Assembly: GCA_019828565.1 (NCBI GenBank)
Contig: JAHDYR010000007.1
Location: 620,001-684,000, forward strand
Length of the DNA stretch: 64,000 nucleotides
DNA from: Carpediemonas membranifera
Lineage: Eukaryota > Fornicata
Direction: 5' to 3'
Positions 46,520 to 56,439 of this stretch are shown here, one piece after another (the first letter of the stretch is position 1; each line of letters starts with the position of its first letter). The notes beneath the pieces were generated by a model, which was not told the DNA's origin, did not search any database, and saw only the letters and a program-made list of their open reading frames with translations. The position numbers were made by a program, and so were the translations under genes.

Positions 46520-47770
46520 TTACAGCCACTTGGAGATGGTGACGCACTTGTCGATGCCGTCCTCGAAGGAGGTAGCCTCGGTGTACTTCAGGCCGGACTC
46601 CTTGAGGATCTTGCGGGCCTCGACAGAGTCAGTGCCGTCGAGACGGATGACGAGGGGCACGTCGATCTTGACGACCTTCATGGCCTCGAGGAGGGCTCTG
46701 GCGACCATGGCAGTCGACACAATGCCGCCGAAGATGTTGATGAAGATCATCTTCGTCTGGGGGTTCTTGGAGACGAGAGCAAGGGCCTCCTGGGCAGTCT
46801 TCTGGTTCACACCGCCGCCGAGGTCAAGGAAGTTGGCAGGCTTCCCGCCAGCGAGCGTCATGTAGTCCAGCGTGGCCATGGCGAGGCCAGCACCGTTGAC
46901 GACACAGCCGACGTTGCCGTCAAGGGTGACCCAGTTGAGGTCGTGCTTCATGGCCTCGAGCTCGAAGGGGTCTTCCTCAAGGGGGTCGCGCATCTCGAAA
47001 ATATCGGCGTGGCGGTACTCAGCGTTGTCATCGAAGTTGAACTTGGCGTCAAGGCAGATAGCCTTACCCTCGGTGGTCTCGGCGAAGGGGTTGATCTCGA
47101 CCTGGGTGGCGTCGGTCTCGATGAAGACGTTGTAGAGCTTCTGGATCTGGTCAGCAGCCTGGGGAACGCTCTTCTCCTCGAACTTGAGGCCACGGGCGAT
47201 GTCCATTGCCTGCTCGGTGCTCATGCCGGCGTTGATGTCGACGGGGAACTTGAGGATTGCGTTGGGGTTTGTGTGGGCGACAGTCTCAATGTCGACACCA
47301 CCCTCGGTGGAGGCAATGACGACGGGGCCTCCATAGGCGCGGTCCATAAGGATGGCGAGGTACATCTCGCGCTTGACGGGGGCAGCGTCCTCAAGGTAGA
47401 CGGTGCGGACGAGACGGCCGTCGGGGCCAGTCTGCTTGGTAACGAGAACCTCGTTGAGCATCTTGGAGGCGAGCTCGCCAGCCTCCTTAGCAGACTCAGC
47501 AAGCTTCACACCGCCCTTGTAGCCTGACTTGAAGACGCCAACACCACGGCCACCAGCGTGGATCTGCGACTTGACAACAAGCTTCCCGGAGCCATTGGCA
47601 AGGACCTCCTTGGCCTTGCGCTCGGCCTCAGCGGGCGTAGCGGCGGGCTCACCAATCATGGTATCAACACCAAAGGACTTGAGGAGGCCCTTGGACTGAT
47701 ACTCGTGAATAGACAGATTTCTAGCAAATTGGGTAATCAGAGAGCCCTTCGCGGTGAAGTTTGAGAGCAT
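46520..47770 (-). CDS. SCSB: succinyl-CoA synthetase beta subunit, organellar
   Basis: A 416-residue ATP-grasp subunit of succinyl-CoA ligase (ADP- or GDP-forming). The first 18 residues are basic and hydroxylated with RNLS before the mature start HEYQSKGLLKSFG, a targeting peptide for a mitochondrion-related organelle. KLVVKSQIHAGGRGVGVF binds nucleotide, and MDRAYGGPVVIASTEGGVDIE and NGAGLAMATLDYMTLAGGKPANFLDLGGG are conserved CoA/nucleotide elements. With acetate:succinate CoA-transferase it would make ATP from acetyl-CoA in hydrogenosomes; that partner is not in this window. ATG at 47768-47770. Confidence 0.97.
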   Translation of the reverse strand: MLSNFTAKGSLITQFARNLSIHEYQSKGLLKSFGVDTMIGEPAATPAEAERKAKEVLANGSGKLVVKSQIHAGGRGVGVFKSGYKGGVKLAESAKEAGELASKMLNEVLVTKQTGPDGRLVRTVYLEDAAPVKREMYLAILMDRAYGGPVVIASTEGGVDIETVAHTNPNAILKFPVDINAGMSTEQAMDIARGLKFEEKSVPQAADQIQKLYNVFIETDATQVEINPFAETTEGKAICLDAKFNFDDNAEYRHADIFEMRDPLEEDPFELEAMKHDLNWVTLDGNVGCVVNGAGLAMATLDYMTLAGGKPANFLDLGGGVNQKTAQEALALVSKNPQTKMIFINIFGGIVSTAMVARALLEAMKVVKIDVPLVIRLDGTDSVEARKILKESGLKYTEATSFEDGIDKCVTISKWL

Positions 47771-48168
47771 TTCTCCAGATGTGGCATAAAGTGCACGACA
47801 AAATTTCTAGGCGATCGCAGTGGCTACGGACGAGTCGGGCTCTTTGTTCGTTCTATCGCTGGTTAATGCGGCAGGCATCACTTTTTTGAGCATCAGAGGG
47901 CAAGGTCAATCATGGTCAACGTTGAACGTTGACCGCGGCCGACTTCTCCCATTGGGAATTAGAGAGACTGCCGAAGGGGTCGTGCTATGCTACTACTCAC
48001 GGGATCTCGCCTGAATTGGCCAATCGTGCATGTATCTGGCAAATTCAGTCGAGTCCGCGACGGATGAACTCAGCGCAGTGACATGATGGCAGTAGTTTTT
48101 AATCTGACCACTCTGTCGATCATACCATTCAAGGGCAGATCCATCTATCAATACATATCGCGTTACAG
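47771..48168. other. intergenic region, 398 bp
   Basis: Contains the SCS-beta promoter side, with GTGCACTTTATGCC on the minus strand near 47780-47795. A 64-codon plus-strand frame (47820-48014) lacks an ATG. Its translation is oddly protein-like (ITFLSIRGQGQSWSTLNVDR) but I cannot identify it. Confidence 0.35.
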
Positions 48169-50589
48169 TCAGACCTCGGTCACCTCGCTGAAATCATCGA
48201 AGTCCTCGAAGTCGCTCTCAAACGTCAGAGAGCGCACAGAGGTAGGGACAATAGACACGGGCGTATCAGGCACCACAGACCGCCCAGACCGTCCCGAGGT
48301 GGCTGGACTGGCCGACCTGAGTCCCGACGACGGCGTCGCAGTCTTTCCCGTACTCGCGCTCGGCGTGGCGGCCGATGATGATCTCAAGGCCGGCGAGGCG
48401 TCGGGTTTCTTGGCAGACTCAGCCAGGGTCGGGGTGAGCGGGATGGAGGCCTCCCTGTCCTCTGATCTGGCACTACTGCCTGACTTGCTGGGCGATCTGG
48501 GTGGTTTTGACGGGGACAGGCTCGGTGAGTTTGACGTGTTCTCCGGCTTGAACGCGACTAGATCAAGTAGCTCCATAAACTTCCGCCCGAGATCATCATA
48601 CTGCGTCTGGCCCTTGACCCTCGCCCGCCGCCTGGCGTTCAACGCTGCAGAGACCGCCGACAACGGGGAGGCTGCGGCCTTGACCGGGACCTGCGGTGTG
48701 GCCTTGGGGCCCTCCGGCACCCTGCTCGCGTCCGCCCTGGTCACGGGGGTGGGGGAGATGTCCCGGGCCGGCCTGGGCTGCGGCGTCTGCCCGAGCAGCT
48801 CGTGGGCCACGCCTGCCGGGGTGGGCGGGTGCGCGAATGCCCGCTGGTCCTGCCCGCCCGCAGCCTCGGCCCTACTGACGACCCCGCCCTTTGGCCTGGG
48901 CTTGAGCGGCGTGTCGGTGTTCACCAGCACGATCGGCTTGGGTCCGTTCGGATCCTGCGGCTCGACCACAGGGCACTCCTGTGGCTCTGTGAACTCGTCG
49001 CCGTATGAGATCAGGACGGGGTGGCGTGGCCTTGGGATGGCCGACTGCACCCGGCGGACCGGGGCCTGGGTCGAGGGCGTCGGGGTCTCGAGCATGGCCG
49101 GCTGGGGAGAGGGCTTGAACACCGAGGTCTGGACCGCCTCGTTCAGCGCGTCCCTGGCGTGCGCCATCTTCTCCCGGCGGGACTTGACCCGCGCCCTGAC
49201 CGAGCCGGTGGCAGGGGAGGATTGGGGTCGGGGCCGGTGGGCCTGGGCGGGCGGGTGCCTGGCTGTCTTGGTGGGTCGGGGCTTTGTCATGGCCGGGGCG
49301 ACCTTCTTCGCCCTCACCATGGGCTCCGGACCTTTGGGCACGCCTGCCTTCGCCGCACGCCTGGGCTGTCTGGTTCGCTCAGTAACCTCTGGAGGCGTGC
49401 TCGGCTCCTCGGGGCTCTCATAAACAACAGGGGTCGGCGGTGTCTCGCCGTCCTCGTCCACCCGCTCCATCGTCTGCCCGGCCGGACCCAGGGGTGAGCC
49501 CTTCGCCGTTTCAAACTTGGTCATGGTCCCTAGTAGTGAGTCGTCGATCGGCTGGGGTGCGGCGGGGCTGGTTGCTTTTGCCTGCTCGGTGATCATGCGG
49601 CAGAGGAGGCTCTCCTGCTTCAGTGCACGGGGCCGGTGGGAGCTTGATGTCGCTGCGGGCACAACCGCCTCACTACCGGCCTCACTTGTCGCTACATCCA
49701 GCCCTTCCCCCGCTGTGTTCGAATGGAGCGTGACTGTCAGTCCAGCCCGCCTCATTGCCTCGGTCCGGTCGGACTGGAGCTGGGGCTGGGGGGCCGTGGC
49801 CGGGGTGGAGTCTGGGACTGCGGTAACTGCGTCATGGTCGAGCCGCATCACTACAGGAGGCCGGGACGCCGGGGCAGTCTTAGTCGGCTGGGTGGCTGCT
49901 GACTCCGCGGGACGTCTGCCGACCTCGCCGATGCTGGTCGCCTTCGGAGGGACAGAGCTCATCCTAGTCCTTCCAGACTGCACCAGCGGCGCGGGCTTGA
50001 TCGGGGAGATGTCAGGCGAGGGCAGGTCGACCCCAGCGTCCAGGGTCCCGTCGTGGGGGGGCGAGCGGGCAGCGTGGACGTCAGTAAGCTTCACACAGAG
50101 GATTATGGACCCTACGTTCCTCCCTCTCTCTCCCACAAGCTGTATAATCGGTGTGCTCTGGAGTATCGCGCCCTGCTCACGGGTCGAGTCGGAAAGAATG
50201 GCTGAAAGGTCCCCAGTGTCCAGCGCTGTGTACAGGAGGTTGTAGAACTGGTCAGACTGCCGTCCCTCGCTCAGGTTGGCGTGTCCCGCACCGATGAATC
50301 CGTCTCCGTCCTCGACTTTGACAGAAATGTTCTGCTCGAGCAACCAATTCAGACGTTCGGGGGTGGAATTGAAGAGAGCCTGCTTTCCAACAGTGTAGAT
50401 GAACATATTTTTGCCTGAATACGCGTATGCATTGAAAGGATCGTCCTGGAATATGAGAGAGGGGATCCGTGGGACGTCACAGACGACCCTCGGGCAGGTG
50501 GGGACTGCGCGATTCATTGAACTAAGATCTAAGTGCTCTATCTTCACCTCTAGAGAAAACCTGCCGCTTCTGAAGCGGCTTTGGTCCAT
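48169..50589 (-). CDS. MAP10-like protein with N-terminal C2-like domain and long disordered tail
   Basis: An 806-residue protein. Residues about 10-165 look like the N-terminal C2-like domain of microtubule-associated protein 10: RFSLEVKIEHLDL, VPRIPSLIFQDDP, KQALFNSTPERLNWLLEQ and GERGRNVGSIILCVKLTDV. The rest is Pro/Ser/Thr/Arg-rich and disordered, with basic patches suited to microtubule binding, ending in an acidic FESDFEDFDDFSEV tail. MAP10 stabilises spindle and ciliary microtubules in animals. The assignment rests on the spacing of three blocks and is moderate. ATG at 50587-50589. Confidence 0.65.
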   Translation of the reverse strand: MDQSRFRSGRFSLEVKIEHLDLSSMNRAVPTCPRVVCDVPRIPSLIFQDDPFNAYAYSGKNMFIYTVGKQALFNSTPERLNWLLEQNISVKVEDGDGFIGAGHANLSEGRQSDQFYNLLYTALDTGDLSAILSDSTREQGAILQSTPIIQLVGERGRNVGSIILCVKLTDVHAARSPPHDGTLDAGVDLPSPDISPIKPAPLVQSGRTRMSSVPPKATSIGEVGRRPAESAATQPTKTAPASRPPVVMRLDHDAVTAVPDSTPATAPQPQLQSDRTEAMRRAGLTVTLHSNTAGEGLDVATSEAGSEAVVPAATSSSHRPRALKQESLLCRMITEQAKATSPAAPQPIDDSLLGTMTKFETAKGSPLGPAGQTMERVDEDGETPPTPVVYESPEEPSTPPEVTERTRQPRRAAKAGVPKGPEPMVRAKKVAPAMTKPRPTKTARHPPAQAHRPRPQSSPATGSVRARVKSRREKMAHARDALNEAVQTSVFKPSPQPAMLETPTPSTQAPVRRVQSAIPRPRHPVLISYGDEFTEPQECPVVEPQDPNGPKPIVLVNTDTPLKPRPKGGVVSRAEAAGGQDQRAFAHPPTPAGVAHELLGQTPQPRPARDISPTPVTRADASRVPEGPKATPQVPVKAAASPLSAVSAALNARRRARVKGQTQYDDLGRKFMELLDLVAFKPENTSNSPSLSPSKPPRSPSKSGSSARSEDREASIPLTPTLAESAKKPDASPALRSSSAATPSASTGKTATPSSGLRSASPATSGRSGRSVVPDTPVSIVPTSVRSLTFESDFEDFDDFSEVTEV

Positions 50590-50736
50590 TTCTCGCGGCT
50601 CGCTTCGTCGTTGCGCGTTATAGTGCGACGACCCAGAGCACCGCAACAAGGGAGCAAGGCACTGGAAACGCCCATATATAGTACTAAATTCCCCATTACA
50701 CACGCCCACCTCTTAGTTCTAGTAATTTACAGGGAA

Positions 50737-51279
50737 TTAGGCGAAGTTGCCGTCGGTGCGAGGCGCCTGGGTCATCAGGACGGGATAGTCCGGTCTGCTG
50801 TTCATATCCACGCCAGAGTCGGTGACCAGGGCTGGTCTGACGCTCTCCATGCCCGGGATGGCGAGAAGAGGCGACGAGGTCACTACCGAGGACGCTGCTG
50901 GGGCGGACTTGAAGAACATGGATTTCAAAGATGAGAAGCAGCCAAAGAGCATGCCGCATATCTCCACAGTGACGACTAGGAGGATGGGAATCATCAGAAC
51001 GAGCGGCATGAGCGAGTCGTCTGTGTCCACGGCGTCATCCGTGAACGGAGACTCGGAAAAGGGCGCGGAATCGATAGTGACGCTTGCGTTTTGTGGTGAA
51101 TTGTCCAGTAGCGCCGCATGAAGTGTTGCGTTCAAGTTTTTGGCATCTAGGGCGGTATCTATGTCTTTGCGTGCAGGCTGGAACGGCCTGGTGCTGTAGA
51201 GGAAGTCTCCTGCCCTCTTACAATCAATAGAAGAGAATAAAAGGAATAGGATGCAGCTAGCGAGAAGGATTCTCCTCAT
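50737..51279 (-). CDS. small type I membrane protein, unknown
   Basis: 180 residues from ATG 51277-51279. A signal peptide (RRILLASCILFLLFSSIDC) is followed by a luminal region with possible N-glycosylation sites (NLNATLH, NASVT). A membrane helix (LMPLVLMIPILLVVTVEICGMLFGC, about residues 92-116) and a short cytosolic tail complete it. An upstream ATG at 51312 adds 11 residues. Architecture mirrors the gene at 36384-36998. The function is unknown. Confidence 0.6.
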   Translation of the reverse strand: MRRILLASCILFLLFSSIDCKRAGDFLYSTRPFQPARKDIDTALDAKNLNATLHAALLDNSPQNASVTIDSAPFSESPFTDDAVDTDDSLMPLVLMIPILLVVTVEICGMLFGCFSSLKSMFFKSAPAASSVVTSSPLLAIPGMESVRPALVTDSGVDMNSRPDYPVLMTQAPRTDGNFA

Positions 51280-51582
51280 GAAGTTCGTTCGAACAGAAGA
51301 TACATGCGTCATTTATGGTTTACGTGAATGCCAATGGGCGGAGACTGCTCGTACTACACGTGCGACGAGAGTCTGTGCGTAGGTCGGTGCGGCCGGGGAA
51401 CTGACTTCAGTCCATGGAGGTCACCTAAGCCAGCCAGAGTGGCGCTTGCAGAACACGTCAAACAGTCGAAGAAATATCACAGGTATCACCAGACAGGTGT
51501 ACAGGTACTGCTACTCCGGGTACGTGTTCAAACGGGAGTTGCCATCGGTGCATTTTAAGGTCCCAACCAGACTGGTTGCCTG

Positions 51583-52535
51583 ATGACAGAAGCAGCTTTC
51601 GGCTTCAAGGACGTAATGTTCTTGTCATTGAAGATTGCTGAGGTTATGTTTGGCGTAGGCTTGCATATTTTCCAGCCACTCGTGATCATATTCTGTTTTG
51701 GGCTCATTGCGATACTTTCTGCCTTCTTCGGCCTCGGCGTAGTTCAGCCGATGGACTACATGATTTTCAGGGTTCCTTGGCTCGTCCTTACCATGTTTCA
51801 GGCCATCAACATCAGCTTTAACTACGTTCTTTGCATCGTCACCGGGCCAGGCAACCCGCCCTTCAAGGAAGCCATCGAGAGCGGCGACGTCAAGGTATGT
51901 TTTCTCACCCTCCTCTCACTCAGATCAACACCGATTCAACCGTCAAGATCAAGATCTGCAAGAAGTGTCACCGCATCAAGCCCGAACGCTGCCACCACTG
52001 CTCCCTCTGCAAGAAGTGCGTCTACCGCATGGACCACCACTGCCCATGGATCGCTACATGCGTGGGGCACTACAACTACCCGTACTTCTACAAGTTCCTC
52101 TTCCACTCATGGCTCGGCTGCGGGGTGGCGTTCGTCATGGCCGCCCCACGGATGCTGGGGCTCTGGGGCCTGGACAGGGGCGGGCCTGCGGGGGTCAGCT
52201 ACCTCACCTCCCTCCTAGCGCTCTGTGGTGCCATCTTCCTGGCAGTCTCCTTCCTTCTCCTGTGGCACACGTATCTACTCTGCACCAACCAGACGACACT
52301 CGAGTTCTACGACAACAAGACCGACTACCATGGTTTGCAGGCCAACGGACACTTCACCCCCAACCCCTACCATCTTGGCTGGTGGAAGAAGAACGTCGAG
52401 CAGGCCTTTGGGCCAGGGTCTTTCGTACAGCTGCTCGTCAAGCTCATTTTCCCAATGAGAATCAGGCCGGCGGGCGACGGTATTGTGTGGGACAAGCGGA
52501 CCATCATGAAGGCCGTGCAGGTCAAGCGGACCTAG
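51583..52535 (+). CDS. DHHC-type protein S-acyltransferase (two exons)
   Basis: Exons 51583-51894 and 51924-52535 encode 307 residues. Exon 1 carries two membrane helices and an N-terminal cytosolic stretch. Exon 2 starts with the Cys-rich domain, ICKKCHRIKPERCHHCSLC, followed by MDHHCPWIATCVGHYNYPYF, giving the catalytic DHHC tetrad. Two more helices and a TTxE-like TTLEFYD motif follow, as expected. These enzymes palmitoylate membrane proteins on Golgi or plasma membrane. Without the 29-nt intron the frame is closed. Confidence 0.95.
51895..51923 (+). other. 29-nt spliceosomal intron in the DHHC gene
   Basis: Starts GTATGT and ends CTCACTCAG. Its removal links the two-helix exon to the Cys-rich domain in frame. 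Confidence 0.9.
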
Positions 52536-52930
52536 TGGTGGTGTTTGATGGTTGTTTTGTTTTCGACATTAATTCCTGTGTTTATGGGAGTTGTTTGTAC
52601 GGCATGACGGTGTTACTGTCGGGGTGTGATGCAGCAGGACGAAGGCTTTGACTAAATGTGCCACTACTCGATCCAGCTCTGACCTGACTGTACGGCTATG
52701 GTCCGCATGGTAGGATCAAGGAGTGTAAAGAGCATGGGATGACAATGCTGGGCATGCTTTTGGCGACCCAACTCCAGATACGGCAGGACGGCAGCGAGTG
52801 AACCCTCCAGCCCGACGTGTCACTGCCTCTCGATGCGACTGAGCTGGTGTGAACAGAGGTGGAAGTCCCCGGAGGAGTCAGGCAGTTTAGCCCATGCCGC
52901 CGGTGGAGGTGGTGTCGTCCTGATTTGAAG
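52536..52930. other. intergenic region, 395 bp
   Basis: Between the DHHC stop and the ZGRF1-like ATG. The longer open frame of the downstream gene begins with a GTG at 52859 and adds 24 residues of poor composition. No RNA gene was recognised. Confidence 0.4.
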
Positions 52931-55141
52931 ATGACAGGAGATGCGCTTGTGAAGTGGATCATCCTGTTTACAAAGCATAAGACACAGCGAAGGAAGGTAT
53001 GGGAGGACGGAACTGCCCTTTGGAACCCGAGAACGATGAAGTTCACTGTTTACACGGAAGCGGGCATGAATTTGGACAGCGGAAACATCACAGAGGATCA
53101 ACTAGAGGACGGGGCGGAGTTTGAGCTTGGACGCCATCTTATTCAGCTTGACTGCCTTGCAAGCGATGAACCCCCTCCGCCGCCGCCCAAGAAGACCGCT
53201 CCTCCAGCACCAGCACTGGTAGCCAAGAAAGTAGCGAAAAAGCGGAAAGAACCTCGTATTCCTGCCTCTTCCGAGCCGCCATCCCGCGTTCCAAAGCCCG
53301 CCAAACGATTCCGCGGCCCGCCCCCTCTCTGGGAGGCCCTGTTCAAGCCCCACGTCGAGCTATTCACCCCCTCCAAGGAGGACCTCAAAGCCGCCCTCGA
53401 CTCAACGCCCGAGATCCCGGCCGGGTCCGACTCCAAGAGTTGGGCCGAGTCAATGCTCGCCAGACTCAGGCTGGAGATCTGCGCCATGGTTTACGAGGCC
53501 ATGCCGCTCGATGGACCAGAGGTCGCCGTGAACCGGAGCGGCAGGTCGACGATGATATCTGGCCAGGGCTTGAGTCGAGTGCAGTTTAGCAGGGACGACA
53601 TGATGCTGCTCGTCTCCCCCAAAGGCAAGGAGCTGGCCGCCGTCTCTGCCGCCTGGCACGGGGCGACTGACGGGCGGCTGCAGGTTACGCCGCTGTCTCC
53701 CATCACCATGGCCACCGCCACGCTCATCCACTTGCCCGACACGGGTTCGCTGGTGCAGGCCGCCAACGCGGTGAGGAAGATTCCGGCCCCCACCTGGCAG
53801 ATGACTCCGCCACCGAGTCAACCCGACTTGCCCGACTCGACTGTGGAGTCACTCAAGTCCGAGTACACCCTGGCGCCGGACCAGGCGGCGGTACTGGACG
53901 GCATGGCCGCTGCTATCCGCGGTGAGACGTCCACCATCGTTGTCAGGGGCGTCTTTGGGTCGGGCAAGTCCCACCTCGGGGCCGCCCTCGTGTCCCTGGG
54001 CAAGAGGGCCGGCCTCGGTGTCGCAGTGGTCTCAAACACGAACGCCGGGGTCGACGCGATCCTCGGCAGCCTGCCCGAGGGCCTCTCCATCGGACGGGTC
54101 GGCCCCAAGCACAGGGTCGCCCCAGAGGTCCAGCCCTTCCACATCAAGGCCGCTGCGGTCGAGGGACATGACGTCATCGGCACCACTGTCGCCTCCTCCG
54201 CCTCTTTAAGCTGCATGACCCCAATCCTGCTCGTGGACGAGGCCGGCCAGCTTCCGGAGCCGTGCCTCGCAGTGCCGCTGCTGGCTTTCAGACCCACCGT
54301 GCTCGTCCTCATCGGTGACCCCCGCCAGCTCCCCCCAGTGGCTAAAACGGCGCCATTCGGGTCGTCTGTGCTGGACCGGAGTCTGCCCGACCCAGCCCGG
54401 ACATGCCAGCTGACGCGGCAGTACCGGTGCCACCCCACCATCGCGGCGCTGGCCGGGGCGCTCTTCTATCATGGCCAGGTGGAGTCGTCGCCCCTCACAA
54501 GGCCCATCGAGGACTGCGCTGGTGACGCCCCGCCGATCGTGTTCCTCGGGGTCCAGGGTCATGAGGACTCTTGGGGTTCCTCGCTGGTCAACAAGGGCGA
54601 GGTGAGTGCGATTGCCCAGCTCATAAGAAAGATGGCTGCAAGAAAGGTCGACTTGGCCACAGTCGCAGTCATGTCACTTTACGCCGCGCAGGCTAAGGTC
54701 CTTCGCGACACACTGCCGGAGGAAGTCAACGTATCAACGGTCGACGCGTTCCAGGGCCAGCAAAGGGACATCGTAGTACTGTCGCTCGTACGAACCGCCA
54801 ACCTGCAGTTCGGGTCCGACCCCCGGCGGGTGAACGTGGCGATCACAAGGGGCAAGCTCCAGCTGATCGTGGTGGGCAACCCATCCGTCAGCAGAGACAT
54901 GTTCTGGGGGAAAATGATCGGTCATATCCAGAAATTCGGTCTGATTACCTCAGATATGGATTCCATCAAGCATCCCGCCCCACCCACTCTTGAGGCCATC
55001 ATGAAAGCCCGCAGGACCGTCATGAACACGTCCAGCCCCCCGCCCCGACCCGTGTTCGACACGCCCCGGCCCCTGACCGAGGGCGAGCTGGGACTGCTGA
55101 CCTGCTCTGTCGGGGACTTCGCGGAGGGGTCAGCTGGGTGA
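52931..55141 (+). CDS. ZGRF1: ZGRF1-like SF1 helicase with DUF2439 domain
   Basis: A 736-residue protein joining an N-terminal DUF2439 domain (residues 5-75: KWIILFTKHKTQRRKVWEDG, then GRHLIQLDCL) to a Pro/Lys linker and a UPF1/SF1 helicase. Helicase motifs: VFGSGKSHLGAALVSLGK (I), LLVDEAGQLPEPC (II), IGDPRQLPP (III), LTRQYRCHPTIAALAG (IV), VSTVDAFQGQQRDIVVLSLVR (V; residues about 600-620) and RRVNVAITRGK (VI). The combination is specific to ZGRF1 and the fungal Mte1-type proteins, which act on D-loops and interstrand crosslink repair. It is much shorter than the animal protein, lacking the zinc-finger insert. ATG at 52931. Confidence 0.88.
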   Translation: MTGDALVKWIILFTKHKTQRRKVWEDGTALWNPRTMKFTVYTEAGMNLDSGNITEDQLEDGAEFELGRHLIQLDCLASDEPPPPPPKKTAPPAPALVAKKVAKKRKEPRIPASSEPPSRVPKPAKRFRGPPPLWEALFKPHVELFTPSKEDLKAALDSTPEIPAGSDSKSWAESMLARLRLEICAMVYEAMPLDGPEVAVNRSGRSTMISGQGLSRVQFSRDDMMLLVSPKGKELAAVSAAWHGATDGRLQVTPLSPITMATATLIHLPDTGSLVQAANAVRKIPAPTWQMTPPPSQPDLPDSTVESLKSEYTLAPDQAAVLDGMAAAIRGETSTIVVRGVFGSGKSHLGAALVSLGKRAGLGVAVVSNTNAGVDAILGSLPEGLSIGRVGPKHRVAPEVQPFHIKAAAVEGHDVIGTTVASSASLSCMTPILLVDEAGQLPEPCLAVPLLAFRPTVLVLIGDPRQLPPVAKTAPFGSSVLDRSLPDPARTCQLTRQYRCHPTIAALAGALFYHGQVESSPLTRPIEDCAGDAPPIVFLGVQGHEDSWGSSLVNKGEVSAIAQLIRKMAARKVDLATVAVMSLYAAQAKVLRDTLPEEVNVSTVDAFQGQQRDIVVLSLVRTANLQFGSDPRRVNVAITRGKLQLIVVGNPSVSRDMFWGKMIGHIQKFGLITSDMDSIKHPAPPTLEAIMKARRTVMNTSSPPPRPVFDTPRPLTEGELGLLTCSVGDFAEGSAG

Positions 55142-55349
55142 GTGGCGTGTGTCGTGGCTTCAATTCTCATGTGGGTGAATATCGTCGTGTGCTCTCGCAC
55201 CAGCTGATGCAAGCCCGATGAGGGCACAGTTGCTGATGACAAGGCCGGACTGGTGATAAATGCGAGCTGGCCGGTGTCTGTGCTTTGAATTACTCATCTG
55301 GCCATCGGTCACAGGGACTTGACAACCCAATCTGAACAACACCGATTGA

Positions 55350-55745
55350 ATGAGCGAAAGTGGGATAGTTGGAGGCCTGAAGAACTTGTTTATCGAACGA
55401 TTTCTGGATATAGGCTTGTGGTTGGCGGATATAAGTGACATCATTGAAAGCCGCATGCGAGAATGGGAATCGCAAGAGCAGATTGCCGAACTAACGAAAG
55501 AACGGGATGAAAGAATCAGAAATAGGCAGCAAGACGAGCAAAAAACGAGCTTGCAGCATCGGGAAGACGCACGCATGCGGGAAATCGTCAAGGATGCCGT
55601 GGACGCCTTCATGGGCCTTCCCAAGACCAGGAGGGAGGAAATATCGAGCCATCTGAACCCGCACCTGGCAGATATTGTCCAGGAAGAGGTCGCGCGGTGG
55701 GGGGGCTGTGGGGGGGAGGTGACGCCTTACTATGACGGTAAATGA
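55350..55745 (+). CDS. unknown 131-residue coiled-coil protein
   Basis: ATG at 55350 gives MSESGIVGGLKNLFIERF, an amphipathic N-terminal helix. A charged coiled coil rich in Glu/Arg/Gln follows (residues about 35-75) and then a helical end (IVKDAVDAFMGLPKTRREEI). No domain is recognised. It lies upstream of the farnesyltransferase relic, tail to tail. Confidence 0.55.
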   Translation: MSESGIVGGLKNLFIERFLDIGLWLADISDIIESRMREWESQEQIAELTKERDERIRNRQQDEQKTSLQHREDARMREIVKDAVDAFMGLPKTRREEISSHLNPHLADIVQEEVARWGGCGGEVTPYYDGK

Positions 55746-55783
55746 CGGTAGATGGTGGCTATAAAACTCTTCAACGCCATGTT

Positions 55784-56425
55784 TTAGGACCGTATGATGT
55801 TGGCTCTGGTCCACGCTTCAATAGCGGCCACGGCGCCGGGCTTGACGTTGAAGCGGGGGTCGGTCGGCCCGACGCTGTTGCTGGCATCGCCGTAGACCCG
55901 CGCCCCAGGCAGCAGCTGGGCCATGGACAGGCCGCACAGGTTGTAGCAGGTGTGGTAGGCGTCCCGGCTGCAGTCGGGCTTGTCCAGAAGGAGCCCGCCG
56001 CCAGGGCACTGGCAGGCGGCGAGGAGGTACCTCTGCAACGCCACCGGGTCGGTGATAGTGGAGTATCCGTGCCGGGCCAGCACGCCGCACGCCATACCCA
56101 GCCAGGTCGAGTAGCAGCCGTCGACGACCTCGTTGGTGCGGCCGTTGAACCCGCTTCCTCGGTCGGCCGATAGACCGCACACCGCTGTAGCCTGGCGACG
56201 TCCAGGCCACCGAGGTCTGGCAGGAGAGGATGAAGTCAACCACACCAGCTCTGATGACAAGATACCGGCGATCTTTCCGGATATGACCAGGGTAGACGGT
56301 TCGCATGTCAAGGCGGCTCCATGAGATACGGCGTGGATAGATATGAGTATAGCCCAGGTCTGTCGAGCACCGGCACGCGGGTGTAGGGGGAGACGACGAG
56401 GGTCATCAGGGCGCCGTATGTCCCG
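55784..56425 (-). pseudogene. decayed protein farnesyltransferase beta subunit
   Basis: The minus strand carries the C-terminal half of the FTase beta alpha-alpha barrel. From about 56160 to 55784 the frame is intact: GFNGRTNEVVDGCYSTWLG holds the zinc Asp and Cys, and DKPDCSRDAYHTCYNLCGLS holds the zinc His. Upstream, recognisable pieces lie in different frames: TYGALMTL near 56425, LDMRTVY, LVISGKIAGILSSEL and VVDFILSCQ. At least three frameshifts and a deletion separate them, and the N-terminal half is absent because the next gene begins at 56440. FTase farnesylates CaaX proteins. A sequencing artefact cannot be excluded for single shifts, but the missing half makes a relic most likely. 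Confidence 0.8.
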
Positions 56426-56439
56426 ATCAAATGAACCAA

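Noticed and set aside
47820-48014. 64-codon plus-strand frame with protein-like composition
   Set aside because: No ATG, in-frame stop just upstream, no identifiable family, and it overlaps the SCS-beta promoter region.
48083-49423. Plus-strand open frame of 446 codons
   Set aside because: Antisense to the MAP10-like gene, where Pro/Ser/Thr-rich codons rarely give stops on the other strand. It contains no domain.
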